Origin: Gordius sp. MW1
Taxonomy: Eukaryota > Nematomorpha > Gordioida > Gordea > Gordiidae
DNA: 64,000 nt
NCBI GenBank assembly: GCA_964036665.1
Contig: OZ038527.1
Location: 16,700,221 to 16,764,220 of the forward strand
Reading direction: 5' to 3'
Positions 1-11,194 of this stretch are shown here, in pieces. Position 1 is the first letter of the stretch. The number at the start of each line of letters is the position of its first letter. The translations under genes and the position numbers were made by a program. The notes below the pieces were generated by a model. That model saw only the letters and a program-made list of their open reading frames with translations. It had not been told where the DNA came from and searched no databases.

Positions 1-905
1 ATTAATTTTAACCAAAAAAAATTTCGATTCACACTTTGGCCAATGGTCATTTTTCTCATTAATCAGCAGCCAGCGGACGGTCTATAAATACATAAGAGTC
101 AAAAAAACGAAAAAAATTTCGCTTCACATTTTGGCCAATCGTCATCTTTTCCATTGGTCAGCCAGGACACGGTCTATTAATACATATGAGCCAAAATAAA
201 AATCAGCAGCCAGCGCACGGTCTATAAATTCATAAGAGTCAAAAAAAAAATTTCGATTCACATTTTGGCCAATGGTCCTTTTTTTCATTGGTTAGCAGCC
301 AGGACACGGTAAAAGTGGATATAAATTCATAAGAGTCAAAAAAACAAAACAAAAAATTTCGATTAACATTTTGGCCAATGGTTATTTTTTTCATTGGTCA
401 GCAGCCAGCGGACGGCCAAAAAATCATATTATCAATGGTATTAACAAGAACAATCATAAGAGTCAATAAAAACGCAAAAAAATTCGATTTACAATTTGGG
501 TGTCAATTTTTTCATTGGTTAGCAGCCAGCACGGCCAAAAAGCCTTTTTATCAATGGTATTAACAAGAACAATATATTAATTTAAAAAAAAAATAAAAAA
601 AATTTGGCCATCTTCGGGTATCGAACCAGCAATTAAGAATTTGCCCTCGCCGGGATTCGAACCCACATCAGTAGAGGCATAGGCTTTTGTAGGGGGAGGG
701 GGGCACAGGGCCCCATATCAGGCATAGGCTCTTGTGGGGGGGGGCACCGGTTAATTATTAATTTTAACCAAAAAAAAGAAAAAAAAATTTCGATTCGCAC
801 TTTGGTAAATGGTCATTTTTTTTCATTGGTCAGCAGCCAGCGGACGGTCAAAAAGCCATATTATCAATGGTATTAACAAGAACAATAAATTAATTTAAAA
901 AAAAA
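1..905 (+). repeat. CCAAT-rich satellite patch, plus orientation
   Basis: Tandem, diverged units of roughly 100-125 bp, each with the core TTGGCCAATGGTCATTTTTT, then CATTGGTCAGCAGCCAG, then either GCGGACGGCCAAAAAG (long form) or GACACGGTAAAAGTGG (short form), then an A-rich spacer containing AAAAAACGAAAAAA. The patch already runs at base 1, so it extends upstream. It is interrupted near 600-770 by a GC-richer piece with GGGATTCGAACCC (a tRNA B-box in reverse). Open frames here are artefacts of the A-rich repeat. The same family recurs reversed at 2816-3790 and as a large array at 50.5-58.2 kb. Confidence 0.9.
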
Positions 906-1060
906 ATTTAATTGTGACCCTCTCCGGTTATCGAACCCACATCCAAGCGGTCTCAGTGGTAAACACGACCAAAAGCGTGACAAGAAATTCGGTGCAAGAC
1001 TTTCGGTGCAAGACATCGGAAAATGGAAAAGGAGCCCATAAATTGCATAGCAATTAATAT
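906..1060 (-). repeat. SINE-like / tRNA-like module
   Basis: Contains CCCTCTCCGGTTATCGAACC (degenerate reverse B-box), several copies of TTCGGTGCAAGAC, and ends with CCCATAAATTGCATAGCAAT. The same arrangement is seen at about 52160-52360 and 54800-55000 inside the large satellite. Read on the minus strand it starts with the dispersed head AATTGCTATGCAATTTATGG and ends with the B-box-like block. Polymerase III origin is inferred from the B-box only. Confidence 0.5.
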
Positions 1061-2430
1061 AAGCGAACTGGAGTCGAAACCAGTCATTTATGTATAAGTA
1101 GGGAAAGATTTTATCAAGATGTAAGACAAATACCATTACAATCAAACCTTATGCGCATAAGGGTAAAGTTTATTAATTAGTAATACAGGCGCAACATTAT
1201 TGGAATTGAATGGAATGTGGGATAGAGTATATGGCCTAATCGATATTTCTAAAGTTATCTCGAGAAGTGATGCTTCAATTTCTTTGATATGCAAATCTAA
1301 TATTATAAGTATATATGTTAATGACAAAAGGGAGTGTCCCATTTTATTTATCTACTTCCCAATCACTTAAACACAACGCTTATAAAGTCCTTGGAATCAT
1401 TCCTCAATTTTAACGAAACCGTTCGGTTGCTGGCCACAAAGGATGAGATTATGTTCACATTTGAAATAAAGATTAAAAATAGGTTTAATGTAATTATTAG
1501 GAATTAGGGGATTGTACAAATGCTACTTAATATGCTAAAATTATATTGCTTTAAGAACCAGACCCCACTTAATACTCGACTAAAACTAACTAAATGTTTT
1601 GACGGCTTACATAATAATAAGGATTATTGATATAATTTGATGCTCAAATTATAATGCGATAAAGTTTTAATGTATACCTTTATAGCCATATGATCATTAT
1701 TTGTGAATATTGACACTTTTAAAACTATACTTTAGTTTGCCTTAATATTTTAATTTAATTGAAAAATTTTGTTACTTATGGTTAGAAATTTGATAGCTTT
1801 TCTATAAAAACAATAAAATTATAAATGACTTTCTCAATTTAAGATACTCTTAAACAATAAATAAACAAATTATTTATTCTAATAATTATTTGTGTTATGG
1901 TCATATCATGAATTAATTTAATATAGTAATGGTGAGTTTTATAAGCTTTTATCATCTATGGTCTAAGTGTAATGCTTAAATCCTTGTAAAATGAAAGCTC
2001 CTTTGGCCCTCCCGCAACATAAATCGTGTCTGGTCAAACAAGTTGAAGTACCTTAATATTAAGGGTGCATATACAGGCGAATAAAAATTAAATGACAATT
2101 CATAACATCTATGCAATTGAAACTTAAAAATTATGCACACTACCTATTTTGTAAACAAGATTAATTTGCGGATTAATTTTTGATTGGCTTTAAAGAGACG
2201 GAGAAAATTTAATGTTTAGCCATTTGTCCTCCTAGTGTTAACTTATTAAATACCTATTATGATATAAAGTTTTTATAATTCAATCATATCAGGACATATT
2301 CACAATATTATTTAAAACAATTAATCAATAGTTATATTTATAAATGATAAGAGCAATTAGTTTACCAACAAAATATAAGGTTTAAAATAATTGCTTTTAA
2401 ACTTTTTGCTACTCATAAATTTATATACTT
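1061..2430. other. AT-rich intergenic, no gene seen
   Basis: Only short random open frames. No splice-bounded coding segment, RNA gene or terminal repeat was recognised. Confidence 0.5.
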
Positions 2431-2530
2431 TTTTAATTGCTATGCAATTTATGGGCTCGTTTTTTGGTTGTCCGTCCGTTGTCCGTTGTCCGTTACCCTC
2501 CTTATCTATTTGCATTGGGTATATTAGGTT
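2431..2530 (+). repeat. SINE-like head fragment
   Basis: Begins AATTGCTATGCAATTTATGG, continues GGCTCGTTTTTTGG and a run of GTCCGT units, matching the start of the fuller copy at 6530-6665 and, reversed, the copies at 52.9, 55.6 and 58.1 kb. The tRNA-like 3' part is missing here. Confidence 0.55.
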
Positions 2531-2534
2531 ATCG

Positions 2535-2660
2535 ATTTTTTAAATTAATGCATGAGAAAGAGGTGCCCCACCCCTCATCTCTATCTCCCTCGCTGTGATA
2601 TTTTTTAAATTAATGCATAAGAGGTGCCCCACCCCTCATCTCTATCTCCCTCGGTGTGTT
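2535..2660. repeat. Two-copy direct repeat, about 63 bp
   Basis: Two adjacent copies of a segment running from TTTTTTAAATTAATGCAT to CTCTATCTCCCTCG, differing by a few bases and a small indel. Confidence 0.75.
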
Positions 2661-2679
2661 ATATATAAGATTTGTTAAA

Positions 2680-3110
2680 TTAGCTATTATATAATAAACA
2701 TAAATAAAAGTTGTTTATTTTAATTCCTATGCAATTTAACTAGTTATATAATAAACATAAATAAAAGTTGTTTACTTTTTAATTGCTATGCAATTTAACT
2801 AGTTTTGGGGTTAGAATCCCGGAGTTTTTTTGACTCTTATGATTGTTCTTGTTACTATCATTGATAATAAGAATTTTTGGCCGTCCGCTGGCTGCTGACC
2901 AATGAAACAAATGACCATTGGCCAAAATGTGAATCGAAATTATTTTTTTCGTTTTTTTTTACTATTATGATTGTTCCTGTTTCTACCATTGCTATTATGA
3001 CTTTTTGGCCGTCCGCTGGCTGCTGACCAATGTTATATAATAAACATAAATAAAAGTTGTTTACTTTTAATTGCTATGCAATTTAACTAGTTTTTGGGTT
3101 AGAATCCCGG
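2680..3110. repeat. Repeated AACATAAATAAAAGTTG block
   Basis: A block of about 64 bp (TATATAATAAACATAAATAA through CAATTTAACTAG) occurs twice at 2680-2815 and again at 3033-3095, where it is embedded in the satellite. In the second and third copies it is followed by the same TTAGAATCCCGG and satellite start. The satellite edge plus flank was therefore duplicated together. Confidence 0.75.
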
Positions 3111-3790
3111 GTTTTTTTGACTCTTATGATTGTTCTTGTTACTATCATTGATAATAAGACTTTTTGGCCGTCCGTTGGCTGCTGACCACTGAAAAAAATG
3201 ACCATTGGCCAAAATGTGAATCCGAGTTTATTTTTTCGTTTTTTTTTGACTATTATGATTGTTCCTGTTACTACCATTGCTATTATGACTTTTTGGCCGT
3301 CCGCTGGCTCCTGACCGATGGAAAAAATGACCATTGGCCAAAATGTGAATCGAAAATATTTTTTTCGTTTTTTTTGACTATTATGATTGTTCCTGTTCCT
3401 ACCATTGCTATTATCACTTTTTGGCCGTCCGCTGGCTGCTGACCAATGGAATAAAATGACCATTGGCCAAAATGTGATTCGAAAACTTTTTTTTCGTTTT
3501 TTTTGACTATTATGAATTTATATCCACTTTTACCGTGTCCTGGCTGCTGACCAATGGAAAAAGATGACCATTGGCCAAAATGTGATTTGAAAATTTTTTT
3601 TTCGTTTTTTTTACTCTTATGAATTTATATCCACTTTTACCGTGTCCTGGCTGCTGACCAATGGAAAAAAATGACCATTGGCCAAAGTGAGCATCAAAAT
3701 TTTTTTTTCCATTTTTTTGGCTATCATTGACTTATAGAGTATCTGTTGGTACTGACCTATAGAGAAAAAGTGACCATTGGCCAAATTTTT
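2816..3790 (-). repeat. CCAAT-rich satellite patch, minus orientation
   Basis: About eight units of the same satellite as at 1-905, but reversed (CCGTCCGCTGGCTGCTGACC followed by CCATTGGCCAAAATG). Long and short unit forms both occur. Together with 1-905 it makes an inverted arrangement around about 1.9 kb of other DNA. Confidence 0.9.
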
Positions 3791-3924
3791 GATTTTTTTA
3801 ATTAAAAATTGTTCAAATTCAACAAAAAATTTCTCCCAACAATTCTGCAAATTCTTAACATTGTGTTGTTTTATAATATAATGTTTGTTAGACCCATAAT
3901 CAATAAAAACTAATGTAATACGCA

Positions 3925-4010
3925 ACTAGATGCAAACACTAAATCTAACCCTAACCCTTGCCTATATTACATTTTGCCTATATCATTTTGCCTATAATGG
4001 AAAATTTGTA
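3925..4010 (-). repeat. Telomere-like motif plus CCTATATTACATTTTGCC repeat
   Basis: CTAAATCTAACCCTAACCCT is followed by near-repeats of TGCCTATATTACATTTTG. The same sequence, reversed, is at 43753-43800. Two CCCTAA units are too few to call a telomere array. Confidence 0.6.
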
Positions 4011-4034
4011 TAAATAATTAATTAATCATTAGGC

Positions 4035-4205
4035 ATTTAATACCCCCCTATAGGCATTCTCGCCCCTTCTCACCTTTCTCGCCCATAAATTGCATAGCAA
4101 ATATGATACATTTATACGAAGTACAGATGAGTCGTCCCCCCTTCCCTTCCCCTCTTCCCTTCCCTTCTCCCCCTTCCCACGAGGGCCGAAGGCCCGAGTT
4201 TTCTA
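4035..4205 (-). repeat. Satellite-cluster end module, inverted copy of 50320-50490
   Basis: Runs from TTTAATACCCCCCTATAGGC through GCCCATAAATTGCATAGCA and a CCCTTCCC-rich purine/pyrimidine strand to GGGCCGAAGGCCCGAG. The same modules occur in the reverse order and strand at 50320-50490. In both places the module sits beside the satellite. Confidence 0.85.
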
Positions 4206-5426
4206 GCTTATTTAATTTGTCTACGATATTAAAAACACCCCCTCGTAATAAATTAAGTTTTTTGTTAATAACTATGCTAATTTATATAGATTTAATTCTA
4301 TTTAGAACTACAAAATTTGACAAAAAATAACATTTTAGATATGCTATGGAAGTAGCCAAGGACATAGGTATAGACAGCTGACCCCCCCATCCCCCCTTAA
4401 GTTTAATTTTTTATATTTAACAATATTGTTTTTAAAGCTATATACAAATTTATTATAAACCCATTAAAAAGACAATGATAGAATATTTTTTTCTCGTCGG
4501 AATTAATTAAGCAGTATATGTATAATTAATTGAATTGGTATTGAAAATGATTAAAGATTGATCTTGATTTTGTTTAAAAATATTTATATAATATGATCAC
4601 ATTTAAATAATTGATATATGTATGGCATTTATTGGACGGTTATTACCGCCTTAATATCTTCAAGGTTTATTTTATTTTTATTAAAACTTCAAATGCGACG
4701 TTGTTATACAATAAAAAGGCTAGAATTTGATGACTTTCCTTTAAAAATTTTTCCTTTATTTTATTGATTCTCTCTTTGCCTAAGGCTTTGAAATAGACAA
4801 CATGGTTTATTTAAATAATTTTTGTTTTCAAAACAGTTTAACTTTAAAAGAACACAGTTAAATTTTATTCTCAAGTTTCTATATTAATCTATATTAGCGT
4901 TCCTTAGGTTATGGCATCCGATATAAGTTTCAATAATATCAATTAACTTTTATCATTGTTGTTTTAAAATAAATAGTTATATCCTTTAAGTATCGTAATA
5001 TGAAAATCAAAATTATAAATTGATGATTATATTTCAATATATTAATTCTACTAATATCAATTTATTATAAAACATTTTAAAATGCAAATTCTTAAATATA
5101 AAAACCTAATAACTGAATTTAAATTGAAAATTATACATTTGATTTTAGAGTAGGACGCGGTCTAACTTTGATAAATTATACCGTAGCAATTGCAATTTAG
5201 TATTCAGGGAACTTATTTTTTAAATATTAGTATGAGATCAAATCAATTACACATATATCTTTTTCCAGGTATTTATTTCATAATCATAATTAAATTACAA
5301 TGGAAGATTGAAAACTAGCTTAAAAGATATGGGTACCCATGGATATTGTTTGGAATTGATTTGATGAAAATAACCTCTTCTAGCTTAAATCGCCGGCAAA
5401 AATAAGGACTCATTATGTGTCCAGTT
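4206..5426. other. AT-rich intergenic, no gene seen
   Basis: No coding exon, RNA gene or repeat boundary recognised apart from short homopolymer runs. Confidence 0.45.
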
Positions 5427-5593
5427 CATGGGCGTAGCCAGGGGGGGGGCCGCCTCCCCCCTAAATGGCGAAAAAAAAATTTCATTCCAAAAGCCTTAAA
5501 AGTTTTAAAAAAAAATTATGTTCTGCCCCCCCCCCCTAATTGAGTTTTTTAACGTTTCCCCCCCCCCTAATCCAAAACCTGGCTACGCCCATG
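5427..5593. mobile_element. hAT-like MITE, CATGGGCGTAGCCAGG family
   Basis: Perfect terminal inverted repeats CATGGGCGTAGCCAGG at one end and CCTGGCTACGCCCATG at the other. It is flanked on both sides by the 8-bp duplication GTCCAGTT. Long G and C runs lie just inside the ends and an A/T-rich core between them; no coding capacity. Eight-base target duplications are characteristic of hAT transposases, so an autonomous hAT partner is inferred. Confidence 0.9.
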
Positions 5594-6529
5594 GTCCAGT
5601 TTGTTTATATTAGCTATCATGATTGATCTTTTCGAATTAGTTTGAATAAGCCTAACATTGCCATTGAAATTATCGGCTTTAATTTTCCTTTTCAATCGAT
5701 CTAATATTTTATGTGGGATAGAAGTTGCTAATTACTTAAAATTAATTCAAATGTGAGGTAGGTGCAATTGAAATATTTTAACCTCAACTTAACTAAGCCT
5801 TCTTTATCAATTAATAACCGCATTTAATATTAAATATCATGATGAGCAAAATTTTTAAGATCAAACAGCTTATATATGTTTTAAAAACAATTACCTCTAA
5901 TAATATTTAATAGGCATGCAATAAGAAGCGTTCAAACCCTTGGTTAAATATTGTAGTTACAATATTAGCAATGATAAAAGTTATATCAAATACGTAGGGG
6001 TTAAAAAGTAAGTTATAGCCTTTTAAAGTTTGACCCTTTAAACTAGCATACTTTATATGTTGAATTTAATGCCAAAACGACCATGCTAAGGTCACAATGT
6101 ACAATTAAAACGTTCGATTTACCGATGAATTTGAAAATTTTAACAGGCTATGGACCGAATAATAAAGGTTGGTCAAAACATCTTATATTCATAGTTAAAA
6201 AAGAAGCAAATTGTGATTTATTTTATCCAAAACTTCTAAAACATGTTAAAAATGTTATTTTTAAAATAATCGTTTGTGTTGTATACCACAATTTGCTACT
6301 CAAAATTGATCCTGGATCAGCAAATATCAATTTCCCTATGCAGAATCTTAAAACTCTCCTTGTTCATGTGATATAAAAACGTATTATTAAATATAAGAAT
6401 TAGGTGTTAAACATATTTTTTGTAGGTGTTGACACATATTTTTTGTGGGTGCTAAAACGTTGTGTAAATCCACCAAATTTGCGATCACCGTTGTTTGACC
6501 ATTTTTCCTTTTTAATATGTGCACCTATA
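5594..6529. other. AT-rich intergenic with one unassigned open frame
   Basis: An open frame of 97 codons on the plus strand (6083-6376) is the longest in this non-repeat stretch. It has ordinary amino-acid variety but no recognisable domain, no good splice signals and no neighbours to help. It may be chance or an old remnant; no function is proposed. Confidence 0.2.
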
Positions 6530-6665
6530 TAGACACTGTTTATTTTAATTGCTATACAATTTATGGGCTCGTTTTTTGTTGCCGTTGTCCGTCCGTCCGT
6601 CCACCAAGTTATTTGCCCCAGACTTTTGACCTGGAGGTTCGAGTTCAAGCCCAGAAGAGAACGAA
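6530..6665 (+). repeat. SINE-like element
   Basis: Starts near AATTGCTATACAATTTATGG, continues GGCTCGTTTTTTG and a GTCCGT run, then ACCAAGTTATTTGCC and a block with GAGTTCAAGCCCAG, a B-box-like (GGTTCRANNCC) motif, before GAGAACGAAATTTT. The same order, reversed, is found at 52.9-53.0, 55.54-55.66 and 58.03-58.17 kb. A polymerase III-derived SINE is the simplest reading. Confidence 0.6.
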
Positions 6666-9600
6666 ATTTTATAATTTATTAGATAATATCTTTTACACTG
6701 TGCTTAAAATAAAGCCTTTAAATAAAATTTTAGCGTGCCCTTAGATCATTCATTATCAATGATAATAAAAAATACATGTATAATTAGACAATTAAAAGTT
6801 AAAATTCCTTAAAAATTTAACAAAAGGGGCTTGGGGGCGTGATATAGACTATCTCTTTGAAACAAGCATTTGCGATCCAAATCCTGTTCATGGCACTTTC
6901 TCCAAAAAACACATCTTCAACACGGCTGTTAAGCCTGGATAGCCTTACGTCACCCTTTATCGAATCTCTTAAAGAGGACATATATGTTATAAATAATAGA
7001 AAAGCTTAAAAAATGTAAAAGGTATAACAAAATTTTAGACAAGTTTGCTCATCTTTTGCTTTCACTTATCTGGACACTAAAGAATAGCTTGTAGCAATGC
7101 TTTTAGATGCAATCATTAATTATTTATAAATTGAATTAATTAGCCATTAACCTCAAAAGTTAAGGATTTTGTCTTTGGAATTTCAATTTATGAATAAAGA
7201 TTAGAACTACTCTATCCAAAAAATGGGGACATCTAGCTGTTAAAAGCAAAACGCATTAGTTGTCCATAAATTATTTACAAGCATCAGTGTCAAAAATATT
7301 TGCCGACGTCTCAAATTATATCATTTGTAGTTCCTAAATAAATTGCCATTCTGAGAGCAATCTTTGATATCGTTGATGGAAATCATCAAGGCATAATTTA
7401 TATGTCTTTTTAATTACCGATCTTGTCATTAAAGACTTCACTGGGGAAAAATTAATTAAATTTATCTTTCTAATATATATTATCTATTGTATATACATCG
7501 AAATGTGTAGAAATCGACAAATTTCCAATCTATAATAAATATAACCTTGAGGAATGTTGCGTAGTTTATTGATAAGTGTTATGCCTATACAGCTCGATAC
7601 GGGCTCCACTTTGGATGTATAAATTAATTACAAGTTGAGGTAGTATTTGTGGCTCTTTTCAAAAGATCAAACTTAATCGCAAAATACCCAGCGTTTGGAA
7701 TACAAAAGTCATCCCGAGTGAATTTTTTTGCAATTATGCCTGCCAAGTTTTGACACAAAACTATAAAAAATAATTAAGTTTTACGGAAAGATTAATGGTC
7801 ATTCAAGCTTGTGTCATTTCCATTTAAATTACCAATTGTTATTTCATATTAGTTCTTCGAGAAAACTTACTTTATATCGTGTGCTATTACTGGGCGTTTT
7901 ATTAAGTAAAAAATAAGAAATGTCAACTTTTTACAATTTGTTCAAAGTATGGATAAATTTTGCTAGGCGAACTTACAATAATTTGTCAAATAAACATAAG
8001 TCTTGTATTGAGATTATAAATGAGAATTAAATTTCTTTTTAAACAAACGGTTTTATTCACTGACTACTTGTAAAAAGTTCTTTAGATATTTTTGTTATTT
8101 CGAAAAACACAATAAAATGTTATAGAATGTACGATTGCATATAAACATTTGAATAATAAGGTAAACCCTGGTAAGAGCTTTATAGTTTAATTATTATTGT
8201 TAAAAGCTGGTTAAAATAAAAATTTAAATTAGTTTAAACACAAACTTGGCATCCTGTTATCGTATTCAGATACATTTTAAAGACGAGTTAATTTGTTAAT
8301 ATAAATTAAAACTTTATCTAAGATAATATATCATTAACACCACTTTATTGATAGTCTAAAATTAGCATAAGGGAAATTATTGTGATCTCTAGATGATAAT
8401 CTATGTGCAAAAGGAGTGTTTTAAAGTTTGTAACAAAAGCTACGAAAATTATAAATGATATCATTACATGCTCAGATTAAGGCCTTCTATTGTTAATTTT
8501 AATAAAATAAGTAATGGTAAAATATCTAAATTCCTAGAAATTAAAAGAAAGGTCTGGCATTTTTTTGTTTGCAAGTTAATGTTCAAATAAAATGTGTCAT
8601 TACACTTGAGCAATCTAGAATAAAATTTGAATAAAAACAAAAATGATACCAATTTTCCTATTTAATTTTAGTAAAGAATAATATATTACAAAACAATGCT
8701 GCTGGCTAACTAAAAACAAATGTTTAAAAAATGTTTAGACTAGAAACTTGATTTCTATCTTTTTTAAAAGCTTTCTTAACGTTATGTGCAGAAGTTCTAA
8801 AATTAAAAATCAACTTTCAACTAATCAACTGTATTTATTATTTCCCAACATAAATTTTTCCATTTGTGTTGTAGTCTTTATGCAAGATAAATTAAAAATC
8901 AGGTTATATCATGCCTTATATATTATTTAAACTCAATGAAATTGTATCATGAAAATACATAATAATTGAAAAGTTCTCAGTTAAATTAATCACAACTACG
9001 TCAAAAATTAAACGGATTATAATAATCTTCATCAAGTAACTTTATATAATACAGGGTTCGTATGTTAATGTGTATAGCTTATACATATCTAAATTTTATC
9101 CTAAGCGGGTAATAGACACACGATTGTGAACCTAATTGTATTTAAAGTAATCTTTTCGGATTGAGTATAGTATAGGAGGTAGTGGGCTGATAAAATGACT
9201 TATTGTAAGTTTCAATTCTATAAAATGATATTGTTTGGACAAAGTCTAAATTTTTCCACATTATGAGAATTAAATTAAAGCTATGGTAATTCCGTTAATT
9301 TAATGTTTAAAAATGGATTCGATAAATCATAATGAATTTAATATAACGCTTTAAATTGTTTATGCATATTTTAAGTAACTGCGCTTTTTAGCATAAAAAA
9401 ATAATAATACACAAATGAGCTTAAAATTTATTAAAAGGAAAATCATTATTAAGAAACTAAATTTATGCAAATACCCTAAGTTTTTGCAATTTCTTAAATA
9501 ATTTTAATTATGTATTCAGTCATTCTTATTGATTTAACATTGTTTATCAGTGTTATCAATGTTTTATGTAGTTTCTAATATTGGACAAGGATAATATATT

Positions 9601-9779
9601 TGCTTGCAAGCGACTTTAGAGGGTTTAATAAATCATGTATTGATAACAATTAATAGAATGAAGTTTTTTCTGGGTAAATTTTTGGAATTTTTATAATAAA
9701 GTATATCACCATTTATTTTCTAAATTAATTTAACAAAAACAACTAAAATTTTTTGTAATATTATGTATAGCTTCCATTT
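6666..9779. other. AT-rich intergenic, no gene seen
   Basis: No confident gene. A stretch at about 6843-7008 stays open for about 54 codons on the plus strand and is less AT-rich than its surroundings, but it has no recognisable motif. The rest is A/T-rich sequence without terminal repeats or tandem arrays. Confidence 0.4.
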
Positions 9780-9780
9780 C

Positions 9781-10140
9781 AGCTACATATGTGATGCTGG
9801 GAAGCAATTGGCTTAAAAACTTGAATAATCACTATGCCTTGCAATATCCGATCTATACAAATATAAATGAGGTTACAACAACAATAGTTTTGGTTCGATT
9901 TGTTTTGAGAAGAGAGTATAAAGATAAAGGCAAATTACGTACACAAGCAACCATTTATTAGATTAATGTATACTCAAGGCTAATTATAATTCTTCTAATT
10001 TTCGTTCCGACTTATCTATTAATTAGCGTCAATTGCACAAAGGTAAAATATGTGGAAATATATGCGTGGTGGTTGCATATGGCAGCTGGGTCATTTGTGT
10101 ATCATTCAACAAAAAAGAAAGTATTACTGGACCGATTGAT
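9781..10140 (+). pseudogene. GPCR-like remnant (third loop to TM7)
   Basis: After a good acceptor (TTCCATTTCAG ending at 9780) a plus-strand frame stays open except for one in-frame TAG. It is rich in basic residues, followed by a hydrophobic stretch with a central proline (LIIILLIFVPTYLLISV, like TM6) and a second hydrophobic stretch ending in FVY (like TM7 before the NPxxY tyrosine) followed by basic residues. This resembles the third intracellular loop, TM6 and TM7 of a rhodopsin-class receptor. No upstream exons were found. Given the two related receptors further on, an eroded family member is plausible, but the identity rests on pattern only. Confidence 0.3.
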
Positions 10141-11194
10141 TAATCTTTTTTCCTTGAAAACTAAAAAAATATAGATAGATATATGCGAAGGCATACACTT
10201 TGATTTGTAAGCCAAAGGAAGGGGTAAGAGAGCAAAAATATTTCAAATTAGGTCTTAATAGCGCTAAGGAACGTGCCCGGCTATATGGCAAATGCTGATA
10301 ACGCCATATGAATAAACAAATAATTTATGAGGTATATATAAATGCCTATATTTCTATGATGTAGTGTAGGTATATTATGGTTGTGAATCAATTTTCGCGA
10401 TAACTCCTACGCATAGGGTACCTTCTTAGCACCCTCCTGTTACTAAAACAGGAAATTCAATTAACACTCCGAAGTCGATAATGTCAAACTTAAGAGGGAA
10501 CGTTCCAAGGATTTATCATATTTCCCCCCCCCCCCCCATTAAATTCATTAATTCAGGATATTCTCCATATTTGGAAGGAGACCCTAAATGTATATTAATT
10601 AATGACGTCGCCCCCATCTATGATTTATTGCCGCTTTATGTATTTTCTTAGCTATTGTCGACTCTATTGCCATCACCATATTATATCATAAATGTTAAAT
10701 TCTAGAGCGGTTCCAAATGCCTGATCTTAGTATTTGTTACCTGAAGAGCCTGGGTAAGGAATATACCTGCTAAGAATAAACTTTCTCCCCCCCCCCCCAT
10801 TTGGATTTATATAATTTTTATTGATTTCTGTGGGACACCACCACACTACACTAATCTTCTCACCAACCGACGGCACAAATCTATAAGTTTCATGAATATT
10901 CCACAGGCTCATGTTGTACTCTTCACCTCCTCTCATGACTGAATGTCAGAATATTTATGTCGCTCGTTCCCTCCCATATTTTTGACAAATATAACAAATT
11001 GATCTTATCGTACCCCAAACTTTACCTATAAACAACAAAGCACACACGTGTTGGGACAAAAAATAACAATCCCAAGTCAGTCCTTAACTCGATCCTAAAT
11101 AACGATCACATTTAATCTCAAGTTGTTATCGCGACGTTAGTTTATAGATTTGTGAATTCATAACATTCGCCATTTTGTAAAGAGTCTAGCTGCA
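10141..11194. other. Intergenic upstream of the GPCR
   Basis: A/T-rich with two pure C runs (about 10521-10534 and 10786-10799) inside otherwise unique sequence. It presumably contains the promoter and 5' untranslated region of the GPCR, but no clear core promoter element was recognised. Confidence 0.4.

Noticed and set aside
873-1342. Two minus-strand frames of 66-90 codons
   Set aside because: The first lies over the SINE-like module; the second is A/T-rich without motifs.
3083-3463. 126-codon minus-strand frame
   Set aside because: Lies entirely in the reversed satellite patch at 2816-3790.
4103-4330. 75-codon plus-strand frame with a PFPSPLPFPSPP stretch
   Set aside because: The proline-rich part is simply the CCCTTCCC-rich border repeat.
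10727-10936. 69-codon minus-strand frame
   Set aside because: Crosses a C homopolymer, has no recognisable motif and no splice context.
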